Shown: in pieces, positions 16,469-26,091 of the stretch | How positions within the stretch are numbered: position 1 is the stretch's first letter | Layout: every line of letters begins with the position of its first letter | Assembly: GCF_000743525.1 (NCBI RefSeq) | Contig: NZ_JQGK01000001.1 | Span: forward strand, 62,001-126,000 | From: Sulfurospirillum sp. SCADC | GTDB taxonomy: Bacteria > Campylobacterota > Campylobacteria > Campylobacterales > Sulfurospirillaceae | DNA length: 64,000 bases | Direction of reading: 5' to 3' | Made by a program: the position numbers and the translations under genes | The notes under the pieces: generated by a model | What the model was told of the DNA's origin: nothing | The model's database searches: none | Seen by the model: only the letters and a program-made list of their open reading frames with translations

Positions 16469-17299
16469 ATGCACCTTTCACTCTCTCATGATATGCTCGC
16501 TCTGACGATTCAAGAGGATTCAAAAACTTTTTATTATTTGCAAAATATTGCTGATAAGAATTTTCAGAAAAAGATTGGTCGCAAAGAAAAAATGATTATC
16601 TTTAAAGAGCAAGACGAGTTAGTGCAACGTCGCTATTTTTTAAAACTGATTGGTAAAATCTATCTGCGTAAAACGGGCAATACGGAACAGGCACAGATCA
16701 TTGAAAATGCCATCGATAAAACCATTAAAATTTCTCTTTTAAAATCCAATCAAGTGCTTCAAAAAATGAGTATAAACCTTGTGATCGAAGACAGTTACGC
16801 CGTTGTCTTTCATCTAGGTTCCCACAACACCCTTTTTGCTTCGTATCTCAAAAGTTATTTTAAAGACCATTTGGTCAGAATTCGCCCCAAAAATGGCACT
16901 ATTACGCTTTATCCCAACTCTGATGTCACCGTACATCTTTTAGAAAAACTATTGGAGCAAAAAGAGCTTTTTGGTTGCTTTGTGGAATTTTCCTATGCGA
17001 TGGAAGAGTTCTTAGCGTACAAAAGAAGTTTTGTGGTCAAACGCGCCAAGCGAAGTCGCCATAGCGCCCTTTTTTCTTTACTTGAAGAGTATTTTGGCAT
17101 TCTAGGGTGTCGAGTGGAAGACTCGTTTGAGATGATTCGCAAAAACTATCTAACGCTGGTTAAAAAGTACCATCCGGACAGTTGTGGGCTTTACGATGGA
17201 GATTTATATGTAAAGTATGTGGCGAAGTTTCAAGAGGTTCAAAATGCCTATGAAATGCTCAAAATGCACTTTAGACATCTGGATGCTAAAATCGCTTAA
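16469..17299 (+). CDS. J-domain (DnaJ-like) protein
   Basis: A 276-residue protein whose last 70 residues form a J domain: EYFGILGC, then FEMIRKNYLTLVKKYHPDSCG with the essential HPD triad near residue 237, then AKFQEVQNAYEMLK. It should therefore stimulate a DnaK-type Hsp70. The first 200 residues match nothing I recognise; they look alpha/beta with basic patches (AYKRSFVVKRAKRSRHSALF). J domain at the C-terminus is the reverse of classical DnaJ, with no zinc fingers. AAAGGATGG precedes the start. The stop overlaps the convergent rpoN stop within a 17-base inverted repeat. Confidence 0.8.
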   Translation: MHLSLSHDMLALTIQEDSKTFYYLQNIADKNFQKKIGRKEKMIIFKEQDELVQRRYFLKLIGKIYLRKTGNTEQAQIIENAIDKTIKISLLKSNQVLQKMSINLVIEDSYAVVFHLGSHNTLFASYLKSYFKDHLVRIRPKNGTITLYPNSDVTVHLLEKLLEQKELFGCFVEFSYAMEEFLAYKRSFVVKRAKRSRHSALFSLLEEYFGILGCRVEDSFEMIRKNYLTLVKKYHPDSCGLYDGDLYVKYVAKFQEVQNAYEMLKMHFRHLDAKIA

Positions 17300-17309
17300 A
17301 ATTTAAGCG
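17293..17309. terminator. Inverted repeat covering both stop codons of the J-domain gene and rpoN
   Basis: CGCTTAAA and TTTAAGCG are perfect arms around one A. The TAA of the plus-strand gene and the TAA of the minus-strand gene both lie in the left arm. The hairpin is small and lacks a long T run, so its strength as a terminator is uncertain. Confidence 0.4.
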
Positions 17310-18567
17310 TGTAGAGTTTTTTACGCTCGGATGAGCTGGCGATATTGAACTGCTGGCGGTATTTTGTAATCGTTCGTCGCACCATTTTGATATTGAATTT
17401 TCCCTCAATCAACTCCAGAAGTTTAATATCACTGAGTGGCTTTAATTTGCTCTCATTTTTGACCAACTCAATCATATACTCCTTAATCGCACTGTTAGAG
17501 ATGTCCTCCTCAACCGCTGTGGCAAAAAACTGTTTTAAAGGGATGACACCGCGGGAACATGAGAGGTATTTACCAGCAATAGCGCGCGAAATCGTTGAAG
17601 GATTGCGCCCCAAATCATCGGCGAGGTCTTTGAGTTTCATAGGTTTAATCGCTTTTCCAAAGAAAAAATCATACTGATACTCCACGATCATTAACCCGAT
17701 TTTGTACAGCGTTGCTTTGCGCATTTCAAGCGCATCAATAAGATCTTTGGCATCTTTAATTTTTTGAGAGACAAAACTATGGTTTTCATCTAAGCCTTCG
17801 GTATCCAGAATCACTTCGGGATAATAAGCATCATTGAGCCGTACTTCAATCGCCCCTGCTAAATCATAGATAAAAATATCAGGAATCACCTCTTTTTCAT
17901 CTTCTAAAAAATCAATGGCAGGAGGATTGCGAAACCGCTTGATAATATTTAGTGCATCATGAAAAAGGGGCTCTTTGCCGAAAGATTCAATAGCTTCAAA
18001 ATTGATGATGAGCTTTTCGGTCATCGCGTAGAGTTCATTTTCCAAGGAGAGATCTTGAAGCTGAAATAAAAAGGTCTCTTTCACATCAAGTGCGCCAACA
18101 CCCAAGGGCTCAAGGTAGGCAAAACGTTGCCGTATCTTTTCCACTTCTTCAACTTTCACATCCAATTTTTTGGCAATTCCCATCAAGGATTCCACTTCAA
18201 AATAGCCCTCAGAATTGATGTTTTCGATAATTTCATACGCAATACGTTGAGATTTTTCCGTAGGAAAAAGGGAAGGATTCACCTGTTCATTGAGGACTTG
18301 AAAGAGTGATTTTTTATCTAATGTGAGCGCTTCAATGGTATCGGAAACCGATGTTTTAGCGATTTCTGAGAAAAAACTTCTCTTTTCAAAACGTTTATCG
18401 GGTGTTTCAGAGCCTGATTTGACGCTGATAAAGGGATTTTCTTGTACAAACGGTTCCAGTGTCTCCACCAAGCTATCCAGATTGGCTTGGAGTATGGGAA
18501 GCCAACCTCGAAGTGTTGAGGAGAACTTTTGTTTGGTGGTTTGTGTACCCGAAACCCTCAGTTTCAA
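17296..18567 (-). CDS. rpoN: RNA polymerase sigma-54 factor RpoN
   Basis: Alternative sigma factor that in this phylum directs hook and basal-body flagellar genes together with FlgR. The 423-residue protein has the activator-interacting N-terminus (STLRGWLPILQANLDSLVETL), an acidic linker, the core-binding region (LGVGALDVKETFLFQLQD), the helix-turn-helix (LKDLADDLGRNPSTISRAI) and the C-terminal RpoN box as VRRTITKYRQQF near residue 395, close to the canonical ARRTVAKYR. Two TTG codons are possible; the second (18567, MKLRVSGTQ) is seven bases from AAGGAG while the first (18573) is too close. Last gene of the S4-trpD-tsaE-lptB-rpoN operon. Confidence 0.93.
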   Translation of the reverse strand: MKLRVSGTQTTKQKFSSTLRGWLPILQANLDSLVETLEPFVQENPFISVKSGSETPDKRFEKRSFFSEIAKTSVSDTIEALTLDKKSLFQVLNEQVNPSLFPTEKSQRIAYEIIENINSEGYFEVESLMGIAKKLDVKVEEVEKIRQRFAYLEPLGVGALDVKETFLFQLQDLSLENELYAMTEKLIINFEAIESFGKEPLFHDALNIIKRFRNPPAIDFLEDEKEVIPDIFIYDLAGAIEVRLNDAYYPEVILDTEGLDENHSFVSQKIKDAKDLIDALEMRKATLYKIGLMIVEYQYDFFFGKAIKPMKLKDLADDLGRNPSTISRAIAGKYLSCSRGVIPLKQFFATAVEEDISNSAIKEYMIELVKNESKLKPLSDIKLLELIEGKFNIKMVRRTITKYRQQFNIASSSERKKLYTLKF

Positions 18568-18585
18568 AAACAATCTCCTTGTGGG

Positions 18586-19308
18586 TTAAAACCTGAAATC
18601 TTCGCCAAGATAGTAAGTTTTGACCAGTTTGTTTTGAGCGACTTCATCACTGCTGCCACTGGCTAAAAGTGCACCATCTTTGAGCACATACGCCCTATCG
18701 CAAATAGCAAGTGTTTCACGGACATTATGGTCGGTAATCAAAACACCAATGCCTAGTTTTGCAAGCTCTTGCACAATGGCTTGAATATCGGAGACTGCGA
18801 TAGGATCGACTCCTGCGAAAGGCTCATCCAGTAGAAGAAATTTGGGTTGTAAGACTAAAGAGCGCGCGATTTCACAACGACGTCTCTCACCACCACTCAG
18901 GCTTACGCCATTGCGTTTGCGAATCGGCTCGATGTTGAGCAGATTTAACAGCTCTTCCACACGTTTCATCGCATCTTCTTTATTCGGGTAGACAATTTCA
19001 GCGGCAAGCATAATGTTCTCTTCCACGCTAAGATCTTTAAAGATACTTGATTCTTGCGGAAGATAGCCAATGCCCAGTTTTGCTCTTACATGTAAAGGTA
19101 TTTTGGTCACATCATGATTGTCAAAATAAACCGTTCCAGACGTAGGTGGGATAAGCCCACAGATCATATAAAACATCGTTGTTTTACCCGCACCATTGGG
19201 TCCTAAAAGTCCTACGACTTCGCCACTTTTCACATCCAGTGAAACCCCTTTGATAATCTGAGTTTTTTTAATCGTTTTTTGTAATTCTTGAACGTTAAGC
19301 GTATGCAT
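18586..19308 (-). CDS. lptB: Lipopolysaccharide export ATP-binding protein LptB
   Basis: Cytoplasmic ATPase of the LptB2FG transporter that extracts lipopolysaccharide from the inner membrane. The 240-residue protein has Walker A GPNGAGKTTMF near residue 36, the Q-loop in GYLPQESSIFKDLSVEENI that is typical of LptB, the signature SGGERRRCEIARSL near 138, Walker B LLLDEPFAGVDP and the switch histidine in LITDHNVRETL. lptB next to rpoN is a widespread arrangement. It overlaps tsaE by 14 bases. An iterated palindrome at 19085-19096 is read as LHVR. Confidence 0.95.
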   Translation of the reverse strand: MHTLNVQELQKTIKKTQIIKGVSLDVKSGEVVGLLGPNGAGKTTMFYMICGLIPPTSGTVYFDNHDVTKIPLHVRAKLGIGYLPQESSIFKDLSVEENIMLAAEIVYPNKEDAMKRVEELLNLLNIEPIRKRNGVSLSGGERRRCEIARSLVLQPKFLLLDEPFAGVDPIAVSDIQAIVQELAKLGIGVLITDHNVRETLAICDRAYVLKDGALLASGSSDEVAQNKLVKTYYLGEDFRF

Positions 19309-19726
19309 TGATGTGAACCTTATAATTGCGTTTTAAATCTATTGTTTCGATATCAATTGTACTGTATCCGATCCCAAAATGGTGCAGTAATTTTTCGAAT
19401 TCAGCGTCACCCCACTCGATGAGATGGTAACCTTCTGCGTCTAATTTTTCGATCAAACCACTTTGCAAAAAACCGTTGCTCCCACATTGGTAAATATCAT
19501 AGTGAAACAATTTTCTTTCATATTCATGTAAAATTGAAAAAGTGGGCGACGAGATCGCGTCTTTAATGCCTAAAACCTGAGCAAATGCTTTGACAAAAGC
19601 GGTCTTTCCACTAGCAAGATTCCCTCTTAACAGGAGCACACTCGCATTTCCAAGCTGATTGCGTATCTCTTTGGCAAACGCATTTAAATGTGCTAAATCG
19701 CACACTTTTTCATAGCGTTGGCTCAT
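19295..19726 (-). CDS. tsaE: tRNA threonylcarbamoyladenosine biosynthesis ATPase TsaE
   Basis: Partner of TsaB and TsaD in making t6A37 of ANN-decoding tRNAs. The 143-residue protein has a P-loop LRGNLASGKTAFVKAF near residue 35, the switch region SSPTFSILHEYE, HYDIYQ and the LIEWGD motif near residue 105 that define the family. It overlaps trpD by four bases and lptB by 14, so translation of the three is probably coupled. Confidence 0.92.
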   Translation of the reverse strand: MSQRYEKVCDLAHLNAFAKEIRNQLGNASVLLLRGNLASGKTAFVKAFAQVLGIKDAISSPTFSILHEYERKLFHYDIYQCGSNGFLQSGLIEKLDAEGYHLIEWGDAEFEKLLHHFGIGYSTIDIETIDLKRNYKVHINAYA

Positions 19727-20706
19727 ATGAGATACGAGAGCTTAATAATTTCGCCCAGTTTATCCCACGCTTTTTTGCTTTCAATGGCTTCTTTCATAAG
19801 CGCTATGCCTTCTTGCATATCTCTGGCTTTTCCATCGATTATTAAAGCACAAGCACCATTTAAAAGAACGATATCGCGTTTGGCGCCTTTTTCATCACCA
19901 CGTAAAATGGAGTGGGTAATCTCTGCATTTTGAAGACTATCGCCACCTTTAATCGCCTCAAGTGGCGCTAATGCAAAGCCATAATCTTCTGGGTTGATTT
20001 CACCTTTGGTGATGATCTTATTTTCAATCATCGTGTAACGTGTTGGTGCCGTGATGCTCACTTCATCCAGTCCATCTAAAGAGCTTACCACCATACTTTT
20101 TGTTGTTCCAAGCTCTCGTAATGCTTTGCTAAAACGATCAATGTAATCCACATGAAACACACCGATCATCTGTTTTTGAGCACTCGCAGGATTGGCAAGA
20201 GGTCCCAACATATTGAAAATCGTACGATGTGAGAGGCTTTTTCGAATCGGCATAATGTGTTTCATGCAGGGATGATGATTCCTCGCAAACATAAAGACAA
20301 AACCGCACTCTTCAAGCATTTTGATCTGTTTTTCAGGTGTTAAACTAAGGTTGAGCCCTAAAGCTTTAAGCACATCGGCACTCCCAGAGAGTGAAGTAGC
20401 AGAACCACTGCCATGTTTGGCGACTTTACATCCCAGTGAGGCTAAAACGATGGAAGTTGTTGTGGAGATATTAAACGTTCCGCTTTTATCGCCACCTGTT
20501 CCTACAATGTCGATGAGTTCTGCTTGTAAATGCGCTGGAATATCCAGTTTAACGCTGTGTTCACGCATCACATTGGCTGCGGCTGCGATCTCCTCAAAAC
20601 TCTCACCTCGCTCGTAGAGTTCGACTAAAAATTGTGCTGCTGCTTCGGAACTGAGTTCATTTTCAAAGAGCGCATTAAACTGTGCATAAGCCTCTTGGTA
20701 ATTCAT
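19723..20706 (-). CDS. trpD: Anthranilate phosphoribosyltransferase
   Basis: Second step of tryptophan synthesis, joining anthranilate to PRPP. The 327-residue protein shows the PRPP-binding glycine loop GTGGDKSGTFNISTTTS near residue 68, KHGSGSATSLSGSADVLKALG, and RNHHPCMKHIMPIRKSL with the conserved arginine. It lies apart from other trp genes, between an S4-domain gene and tsaE, with overlaps of 1 and 4 bases. It is a stand-alone enzyme here, not fused to a TrpG glutaminase domain. Confidence 0.95.
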   Translation of the reverse strand: MNYQEAYAQFNALFENELSSEAAAQFLVELYERGESFEEIAAAANVMREHSVKLDIPAHLQAELIDIVGTGGDKSGTFNISTTTSIVLASLGCKVAKHGSGSATSLSGSADVLKALGLNLSLTPEKQIKMLEECGFVFMFARNHHPCMKHIMPIRKSLSHRTIFNMLGPLANPASAQKQMIGVFHVDYIDRFSKALRELGTTKSMVVSSLDGLDEVSITAPTRYTMIENKIITKGEINPEDYGFALAPLEAIKGGDSLQNAEITHSILRGDEKGAKRDIVLLNGACALIIDGKARDMQEGIALMKEAIESKKAWDKLGEIIKLSYLI

Positions 20707-20951
20707 TACGCTTCCCTTACGTATTCGTTTTGTTTTGTTTTTGGAATGGTTTTGGCTTCAGGAATTTGCAAAACCTCGTATTTCACTGCTTTTTCAAGAT
20801 AATTAATCGTAATAATATCACCCACTTTAACATCTTTGGCAGGCTTTGCAACGGCACCATTGATGCAAACAACACCATTTTTGCACATATCTTCCGAGAT
20901 GGCGCGACGCTTGGTGATATTCACGCTGTTTAAAAATTTATCGACTCTCAT
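20706..20951 (-). CDS. S4-domain RNA-binding protein
   Basis: An 81-residue protein made mainly of an S4 RNA-binding fold: [20 protein letters not shown], then [20 protein letters not shown], then [18 protein letters not shown]. It resembles the small heat-shock protein 15 / RqcP-like group, some of which act on stalled large ribosomal subunits. That function is inferred from the fold only. First gene of the operon leading to rpoN; a -10 box is at 20977-20982. Confidence 0.82.
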   Translation of the reverse strand: MRVDKFLNSVNITKRRAISEDMCKNGVVCINGAVAKPAKDVKVGDIITINYLEKAVKYEVLQIPEAKTIPKTKQNEYVREA

Positions 20952-20976
20952 ACCCCATCCTTAGGATTTAACGCCC

Positions 20977-20982
20977 ATTCTA
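20977..20982 (-). promoter_or_regulatory. -10 box of the S4-trpD-tsaE-lptB-rpoN operon
   Basis: TAGAAT on the minus strand (context TTTTGATAGAAT), 25 bases before the S4 gene start. No other promoter-like box was seen before rpoN, which suggests one transcript for the five genes. Confidence 0.45.
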
Positions 20983-21013
20983 TCAAAAGAATATTTAAAC
21001 TTGCTTTTTTGAC

Positions 21014-21025
21014 TTTACATGTAAA
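21014..21025. repeat. Iterated palindrome TTTACATGTAAA in the divergent S4/argG gap
   Basis: A perfect 12-base copy roughly midway between the two divergent start codons. The rest of this 156-base gap holds the minus-strand -10 box (20977-20982) and a possible plus-strand TATAAA near 21083 for argG. Confidence 0.85.
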
Positions 21026-21107
21026 ATGCTACCTAAAGCATAAGCAAAGTTTTTACAAAGTTGCGCTACCATCACGCAATTCTATAAATTCTGTGAGGAT
21101 TCGTATT

Positions 21108-22349
21108 ATGAAAAAAAATGTCAAAAAAGTAGTTTTAGCCTATTCAGGTGGACTTGATACCAGTATTATTTTAAAATGGCTCCAAGATGAGTATAAATGT
21201 GAAGTTGTGACCTTTACAGCGGACATCGGTCAAGGCGAAGAGTTAGAGCCAGCGCGCAAAAAAGCGATCTCTTTGGGCATCAAGCCAGAAAATATTTTTA
21301 TTGAAGATTTAAAAGAAGAATTTGTGAAAGATTATGTATTTCCTATGTTTAGAGCGAATGCCATTTACGAGGGCGAGTATCTTTTAGGAACATCCATTGC
21401 AAGACCTTTGATTGCAAAACGCCAAGCTGAAATTGCTGCAATGGTGGGAGCCGATGGTGTTAGTCATGGCGCAACGGGTAAAGGAAATGACCAAGTTCGT
21501 TTTGAAATGGGTTATCTTAGCATGAATTCAGACCTTGTCATCATCGCTCCTTGGCGTGAATGGGATTTGAACTCTCGTGAAAAACTTCTTGCGTATGCAG
21601 AGAAAAATGGCATTGTGATTGAGAAAAAACCGGGTAAATCACCCTACTCTATGGACGCAAACTTGCTTCACATCTCTTATGAAGGACTTGTGCTTGAAAA
21701 TCCAGCCGCAGAGCCTGAAGAAGATATGTGGCGATGGACTGTTAGCCCTGAAAAAGCACCAGATCAATCCGAAGTGATTGAAATTACCTATGAAAAAGGT
21801 GATCCAGTCGCATTAAACGGTGTAAAACTCAGTCCTGCAACCATGCTAGCAAAATTGAATGAAATTGGTTGTAAACACGGTATTGGGCGTATTGACATCG
21901 TTGAAAACCGTTTTGTGGGTATGAAAAGTAGAGGCTGTTATGAAACTCCAGGCGGTACAATCATGCTTCGTGCGCACAGAGCGATAGAGAGCATTACACT
22001 AGACCGTGAAGCCGCACACTTTAAAGATGAGATCATGCCAACGTATGCCAAAACCATCTATAACGGATTTTGGTTTTCACCAGAACGTGAGATGATGCAA
22101 GCTGCAATTGATAAATCGCAAGAGACTGTTAATGGCACCGTCAAACTCAAACTCTATAAAGGCAATGTTTCCGTCATCGGAAGAGATTCTAAAACCAATA
22201 ATCTTTTCAGCGAAGCGTTTTGTACGTTTGAAGAGGACGAAGTGTATAACCAAAAAGATGCGGCAGGCTTTATCAAACTGAACGCCCTTCGCTTTATCAT
22301 TAGCGGTAAAAACAGAAGAAATCAAGGCAAGCGTAACCCCAGTGGATGA
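21108..22349 (+). CDS. argG: Argininosuccinate synthase
   Basis: It joins citrulline and aspartate with ATP on the way to arginine. The 413-residue protein starts [19 protein letters not shown] with the PP-loop SGGLDTSI, followed by [24 protein letters not shown] and [16 protein letters not shown], all at the usual places. GAGG precedes ATG 21108; the track from 21009 has no homology and is dropped. Its last codons overlap the GTG of the next gene by eight bases. Confidence 0.95.
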   Translation: MKKNVKKVVLAYSGGLDTSIILKWLQDEYKCEVVTFTADIGQGEELEPARKKAISLGIKPENIFIEDLKEEFVKDYVFPMFRANAIYEGEYLLGTSIARPLIAKRQAEIAAMVGADGVSHGATGKGNDQVRFEMGYLSMNSDLVIIAPWREWDLNSREKLLAYAEKNGIVIEKKPGKSPYSMDANLLHISYEGLVLENPAAEPEEDMWRWTVSPEKAPDQSEVIEITYEKGDPVALNGVKLSPATMLAKLNEIGCKHGIGRIDIVENRFVGMKSRGCYETPGGTIMLRAHRAIESITLDREAAHFKDEIMPTYAKTIYNGFWFSPEREMMQAAIDKSQETVNGTVKLKLYKGNVSVIGRDSKTNNLFSEAFCTFEEDEVYNQKDAAGFIKLNALRFIISGKNRRNQGKRNPSG

Positions 22350-22761
22350 GCCAATTGAGGATGAATGGAATGAAGAAGCCATGATGAATTTAGTCAAAAC
22401 CGTAACCAGAAGCTGCGAAGTCAGTGGCGAAGCGTTACATGTAATGCTGAACCTCAGAGCTCAAAAGAGGCTTGATTTTGTCTTGATAGACATCAGAGAG
22501 ATGTATGAATACACACATGAGAGCATCAAAGGCACGGATATTCTTATGCCGACTTCAACCATTCATCAGCAGATGGATGAGCTGAAAAAGCTTTCCGGTA
22601 AGCTTTTGATTTTTTATTGCCATGTCGGTGGACGCACAACGCAGATGATCTTTATTTTACGCAGAATGGGCTTTTCAAACATCGCCCAACTCAGTAGCGG
22701 CATTGATGCTTTTCATGGCGAAAAGCTGAAAAATGCCCCACTTCCAAAAATAATGAAATAG
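22342..22761 (+). CDS. Rhodanese-like domain protein
   Basis: A single rhodanese domain of 139 residues. The family landmarks are DVREM-like [17 protein letters not shown], and the active-site loop CHVGGRTT with its cysteine near residue 93, followed by [19 protein letters not shown]. It should handle persulfide sulfur, but the natural donor and acceptor are unknown. The start is uncertain: GTG 22342, overlapping argG, or ATG 22381. A palindrome at 22435-22444 is read as LHV. Confidence 0.8.
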   Translation: MDEPIEDEWNEEAMMNLVKTVTRSCEVSGEALHVMLNLRAQKRLDFVLIDIREMYEYTHESIKGTDILMPTSTIHQQMDELKKLSGKLLIFYCHVGGRTTQMIFILRRMGFSNIAQLSSGIDAFHGEKLKNAPLPKIMK

Positions 22762-22780
22762 AAAACGAAAGGATCTTAAT

Positions 22781-23227
22781 ATGAAAGTTTTATTGATTAA
22801 AGATGTAAAAGATTTAGGTAAAAAAGGCGAAATTAAAGAGGTTAAAGACGGTTACGGTCAAAATTTCTTGATTGGTAAAGGCTTTGCGCTTCTTGCAACC
22901 AATGAAGTTATGCGAAAATACGAATCAGACCAACGCAAAAAAGCAGCCGCTGAGGCGGAAGAGATCGCTAATCTTAAAGCGATAGAGACAAAACTCGGTG
23001 CGTTAAAGCTTACGGTTAAACGTAAACTTGGTGCCAACGGAAGTCTTTTTGGTGCTGTTACCAAAGAGGAAATTGCGCATGAACTGAAAGAGCAATACAA
23101 AATCGAAATCGATAAAAAAATGGTTGAGCTTGAACATGCGATCAAAACAACGGGTAATTTCGATGTGAGCATTAAACTGGGTCATGGCATTCATGCCACA
23201 TTGGCACTTATTATTCTTGGAGAATAA
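22781..23227 (+). CDS. rplI: 50S ribosomal protein L9
   Basis: A primary 23S rRNA-binding protein of 148 residues. It shows the L9 signature [19 protein letters not shown] near residues 24-43, a long connecting helix rich in Lys, Ala and Glu, and a C-terminal domain ([20 protein letters not shown]). AAAGGATC precedes ATG. It is five bases from hslV, so it probably shares a transcript with hslVU. Confidence 0.96.
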   Translation: MKVLLIKDVKDLGKKGEIKEVKDGYGQNFLIGKGFALLATNEVMRKYESDQRKKAAAEAEEIANLKAIETKLGALKLTVKRKLGANGSLFGAVTKEEIAHELKEQYKIEIDKKMVELEHAIKTTGNFDVSIKLGHGIHATLALIILGE

Positions 23228-23232
23228 ATTTT

Positions 23233-23778
23233 ATGTTTGAAGCAACCACCATTCTTGCGTGTCGCGGAGATAAAAAAGCGGTTATTGGCGGTGACGGACA
23301 AGTCACCTTCGGCAATACGGTGCTTAAAAGTAATGCCACAAAAATTCGCAAACTCTACAATGGCAAAATCTTAGCAGGCTTTGCAGGAAGTACTGCCGAT
23401 GCGTTTAACCTTTTTGATATGTTTGAAGGCATTCTAGAGCAGAAAAAAGGCGATTTGTACAAATCGGTCATCGAATTTTCCAAAGAGTGGCGCAAAGATA
23501 AGATGCTCAGACGTCTTGAAGCGATGATGATTGTACTCACATGCGAGCATATTTATATTCTCAGTGGAACGGGAGATGTGGTTGAACCAGAAGACGGTAA
23601 AATTGCGGCGATTGGAAGTGGTGGAAACTACGCCATTTCAGCGGCGCGCGCGCTGGATCGTCACGCCCATTTGGATGAAGAGACACTGGTCAAAGAGAGT
23701 CTTAAAATCGCCAGTGAGCTGTGTATTTACACCAACGATAACATCAAAACATTTGTTTTAGAGAGTACCGAAGCATGA
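23233..23778 (+). CDS. hslV: ATP-dependent protease subunit HslV
   Basis: Peptidase of the HslUV complex, a proteasome-like dodecamer with an N-terminal threonine nucleophile. The 181-residue protein begins [20 protein letters not shown]. The catalytic Thr is expected after a four-residue leader (MFEA), so the leader must be removed, whereas E. coli HslV only loses its Met. [24 protein letters not shown] and [14 protein letters not shown] are the conserved blocks. It overlaps hslU by four bases. Confidence 0.95.
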   Translation: MFEATTILACRGDKKAVIGGDGQVTFGNTVLKSNATKIRKLYNGKILAGFAGSTADAFNLFDMFEGILEQKKGDLYKSVIEFSKEWRKDKMLRRLEAMMIVLTCEHIYILSGTGDVVEPEDGKIAAIGSGGNYAISAARALDRHAHLDEETLVKESLKIASELCIYTNDNIKTFVLESTEA

Positions 23779-25100
23779 ATTTAACACCCAAACAAACCGT
23801 TGCCTATTTGGATGAGTATATCATCGGACAGTTTAATGCTAAAAAAGCCATCGCTATTGCGCTTCGCAATCGTTACCGAAGGCTCAAACTTGAAGGGGAA
23901 ATGGCAGAAGAGGTCATGCCTAAGAACATTTTGATGATCGGCTCAACCGGTGTGGGAAAAACAGAGATTGCACGTCGTATGGCAAAAATGCTCTCTTTAC
24001 CGTTTGTCAAAGTAGAAGCGAGTAAATACACCGAAGTGGGTTTTGTCGGACGCGATGTCGAGTCGATGGTGAGAGATCTGATGATGGCATCCATCAACCT
24101 TGTTAAAACCGAACACAAAGAGAAAAATCAAGACGATATAGCGTTACATGTAGAAAAAACGATCATCGAAAAACTCCTTCCGCCACTTCCTAAAGGTGTG
24201 AGCGAAGAGAAAAAAGCGGATTATGAAAAAAGCTATGAAAAGATGCGCCAACGACTTCATGATGGCGAACTGGATGATCTAAAAATTGAAGTCGAAATTT
24301 CTCAAAACAGCAGTGATTTAGGCGATTCGTCGCTGCCTCCTGAGATGATTAAAGTGCAAGAGTCTTTTATCAAAATTTTAGGCTCAGGCCAAAATAACAT
24401 CAAAAAAGAGATGAAAGTCAAAGATGCCAAAGAGGCACTTAAAATCGAAGCAAGCGAAAAACTTTTGGACATGGAAGCGGTTAAAAGCGAAGCCAGAGAG
24501 CGTGCTCAAAATGGCGGTATTATTTTCATTGACGAGATCGATAAAATTGCGGTAAGCTCTTCACAATCGCACCGCAGTGATCCAAGCAAAGAAGGCGTTC
24601 AACGCGATCTTCTGCCTATCGTGGAAGGCAGCGATGTCAATACCAAATACGGAAGCATTAAAACCGACCATATCCTTTTTATCTCAGCAGGTGCGTTTCA
24701 TGTGAGCAAACCCAGTGATCTCATCCCTGAGCTTCAAGGTCGTTTTCCTTTGCGTGTGGAACTCAGCTCTCTCACAGAAGAGGTGCTTTACAAAATTTTA
24801 ACCCAACCCAAAAACTCCCTCTTACGTCAATATCAAGCCCTTTTAAAAACCGAAGGTGTTAAGCTGATTTTTGAGGATGATGCCATTGCTTCGATTGCAA
24901 AAATTGCACAAATCACCAATGAAAAGACTGAAGATATTGGAGCACGAAGGCTTCATACCATTATCGAAAAAGTCTTAGAAGACATCAGTTACACCGCTGA
25001 TGAACACGCGGGCGAAACCTTACATGTAAGCAAAGCACTTGTCCATGAAAAACTCGATGCGATTGTCGAGAGCGAAGATAGCAGCCGCTATATTTTATAA
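23775..25100 (+). CDS. hslU: ATP-dependent protease ATPase subunit HslU
   Basis: AAA+ unfoldase that feeds substrates to HslV. The 441-residue protein has Walker [17 protein letters not shown] near residue 58, the pore loop [14 protein letters not shown], an intermediate (I) domain around residues 110-230, Walker [14 protein letters not shown], and the sensor region [22 protein letters not shown]. The last residues (EDSSRYIL) form the tail that docks in HslV. It carries a palindrome at 25020-25029 and a one-mismatch copy at 24144. Confidence 0.96.
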   Translation: MNLTPKQTVAYLDEYIIGQFNAKKAIAIALRNRYRRLKLEGEMAEEVMPKNILMIGSTGVGKTEIARRMAKMLSLPFVKVEASKYTEVGFVGRDVESMVRDLMMASINLVKTEHKEKNQDDIALHVEKTIIEKLLPPLPKGVSEEKKADYEKSYEKMRQRLHDGELDDLKIEVEISQNSSDLGDSSLPPEMIKVQESFIKILGSGQNNIKKEMKVKDAKEALKIEASEKLLDMEAVKSEARERAQNGGIIFIDEIDKIAVSSSQSHRSDPSKEGVQRDLLPIVEGSDVNTKYGSIKTDHILFISAGAFHVSKPSDLIPELQGRFPLRVELSSLTEEVLYKILTQPKNSLLRQYQALLKTEGVKLIFEDDAIASIAKIAQITNEKTEDIGARRLHTIIEKVLEDISYTADEHAGETLHVSKALVHEKLDAIVESEDSSRYIL

Positions 25101-25114
25101 AGAAAAGAAGCACA

Positions 25115-26005
25115 ATGAACGAAAAAACAAAAACAGGGTACGTTGCCGTTATTGGTAGACCCAATGCAGGTAAAAGTTCCCTACTCAACTGGCTTGTCGG
25201 TGAAAAGCTTGCCATGGTTTCTCACAAAGCCAATGCGACACGAAAGCGTCTGAACATCATTGCAATGTATGAAAACACCCAAATTATTTTTATTGACACA
25301 CCTGGTATTCACGAACAAGAACGCCTTTTAAATCAATTTATGCTTGAAGAGGCGATGAAGGCGATGGGGGATTGTGATCTTATCCTTTTCTTAGCGCCTG
25401 CAAGTGATACCCTTCAAAATTATATTGATTTTTTAGCGCTCAATAAAGCCAATATTCCCCATATGGTTCTTCTTACAAAAACGGATAGCATTTCGCAAAC
25501 GGCTCTTTTTGATAAAATCACAGAATACCAAGCGTATCAAGATAAATTTGTAGCCCTTATTCCTGTTTCGGTTAAAAAAGGAATCTCACAATCCTATCTT
25601 TTAGAAGCGATCTCCAAATTTATGCCTGAACATCCTTACCTTTATGATCCTGAAATCCTCACAACAGAGCGTGCTCGCGATATTTACAAAGAACTGATAC
25701 GAGAAGCTATTTTCGAGAATACCAGCGATGAAATTCCTTATTTTGCGGATGTTATCATCGATAAAGTCGATGAAAAAGAGACAATCGATAATATTTATGC
25801 TACTATTATTGTCGACAAAAAAAGCCAAAAAGGTATTATGATTGGCAAAGAGGGTCAAACCATTAAAAGAATCGGCTCTAGCGCACGTTTACTGATTGAA
25901 TCGCTGTCACAAAAACGTGTCTTTTTGAAACTTGTTGTGGTTGTCAAACAAGGTTGGAGCCAAGATAAAGAAATGTTGAAGAAAATTGGTTATATAGTAG
26001 AATAA
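25115..26005 (+). CDS. era: GTPase Era
   Basis: Ribosome assembly GTPase acting on the 3' end of 16S rRNA. The 296-residue protein has G1 GRPNAGKSSLLN near residue 11, G3 DTPGIHEQ, and G4 as TKTD rather than the canonical NKxD. The C-terminal KH domain follows (DKKSQKGIMIGKEGQTIKRI). It starts 14 bases after hslU and probably ends the rplI-hslV-hslU-era transcript. The next 86 bases lead into the msh-like operon. Confidence 0.95.
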   Translation: MNEKTKTGYVAVIGRPNAGKSSLLNWLVGEKLAMVSHKANATRKRLNIIAMYENTQIIFIDTPGIHEQERLLNQFMLEEAMKAMGDCDLILFLAPASDTLQNYIDFLALNKANIPHMVLLTKTDSISQTALFDKITEYQAYQDKFVALIPVSVKKGISQSYLLEAISKFMPEHPYLYDPEILTTERARDIYKELIREAIFENTSDEIPYFADVIIDKVDEKETIDNIYATIIVDKKSQKGIMIGKEGQTIKRIGSSARLLIESLSQKRVFLKLVVVVKQGWSQDKEMLKKIGYIVE

Positions 26006-26091
26006 AGTCTGTCACCATAATGCAATAAAATCACTGTATGATTCTCATCAGTGGAATGACGATAATTTTTAGAATAAAAGGGGTTTAAAAA

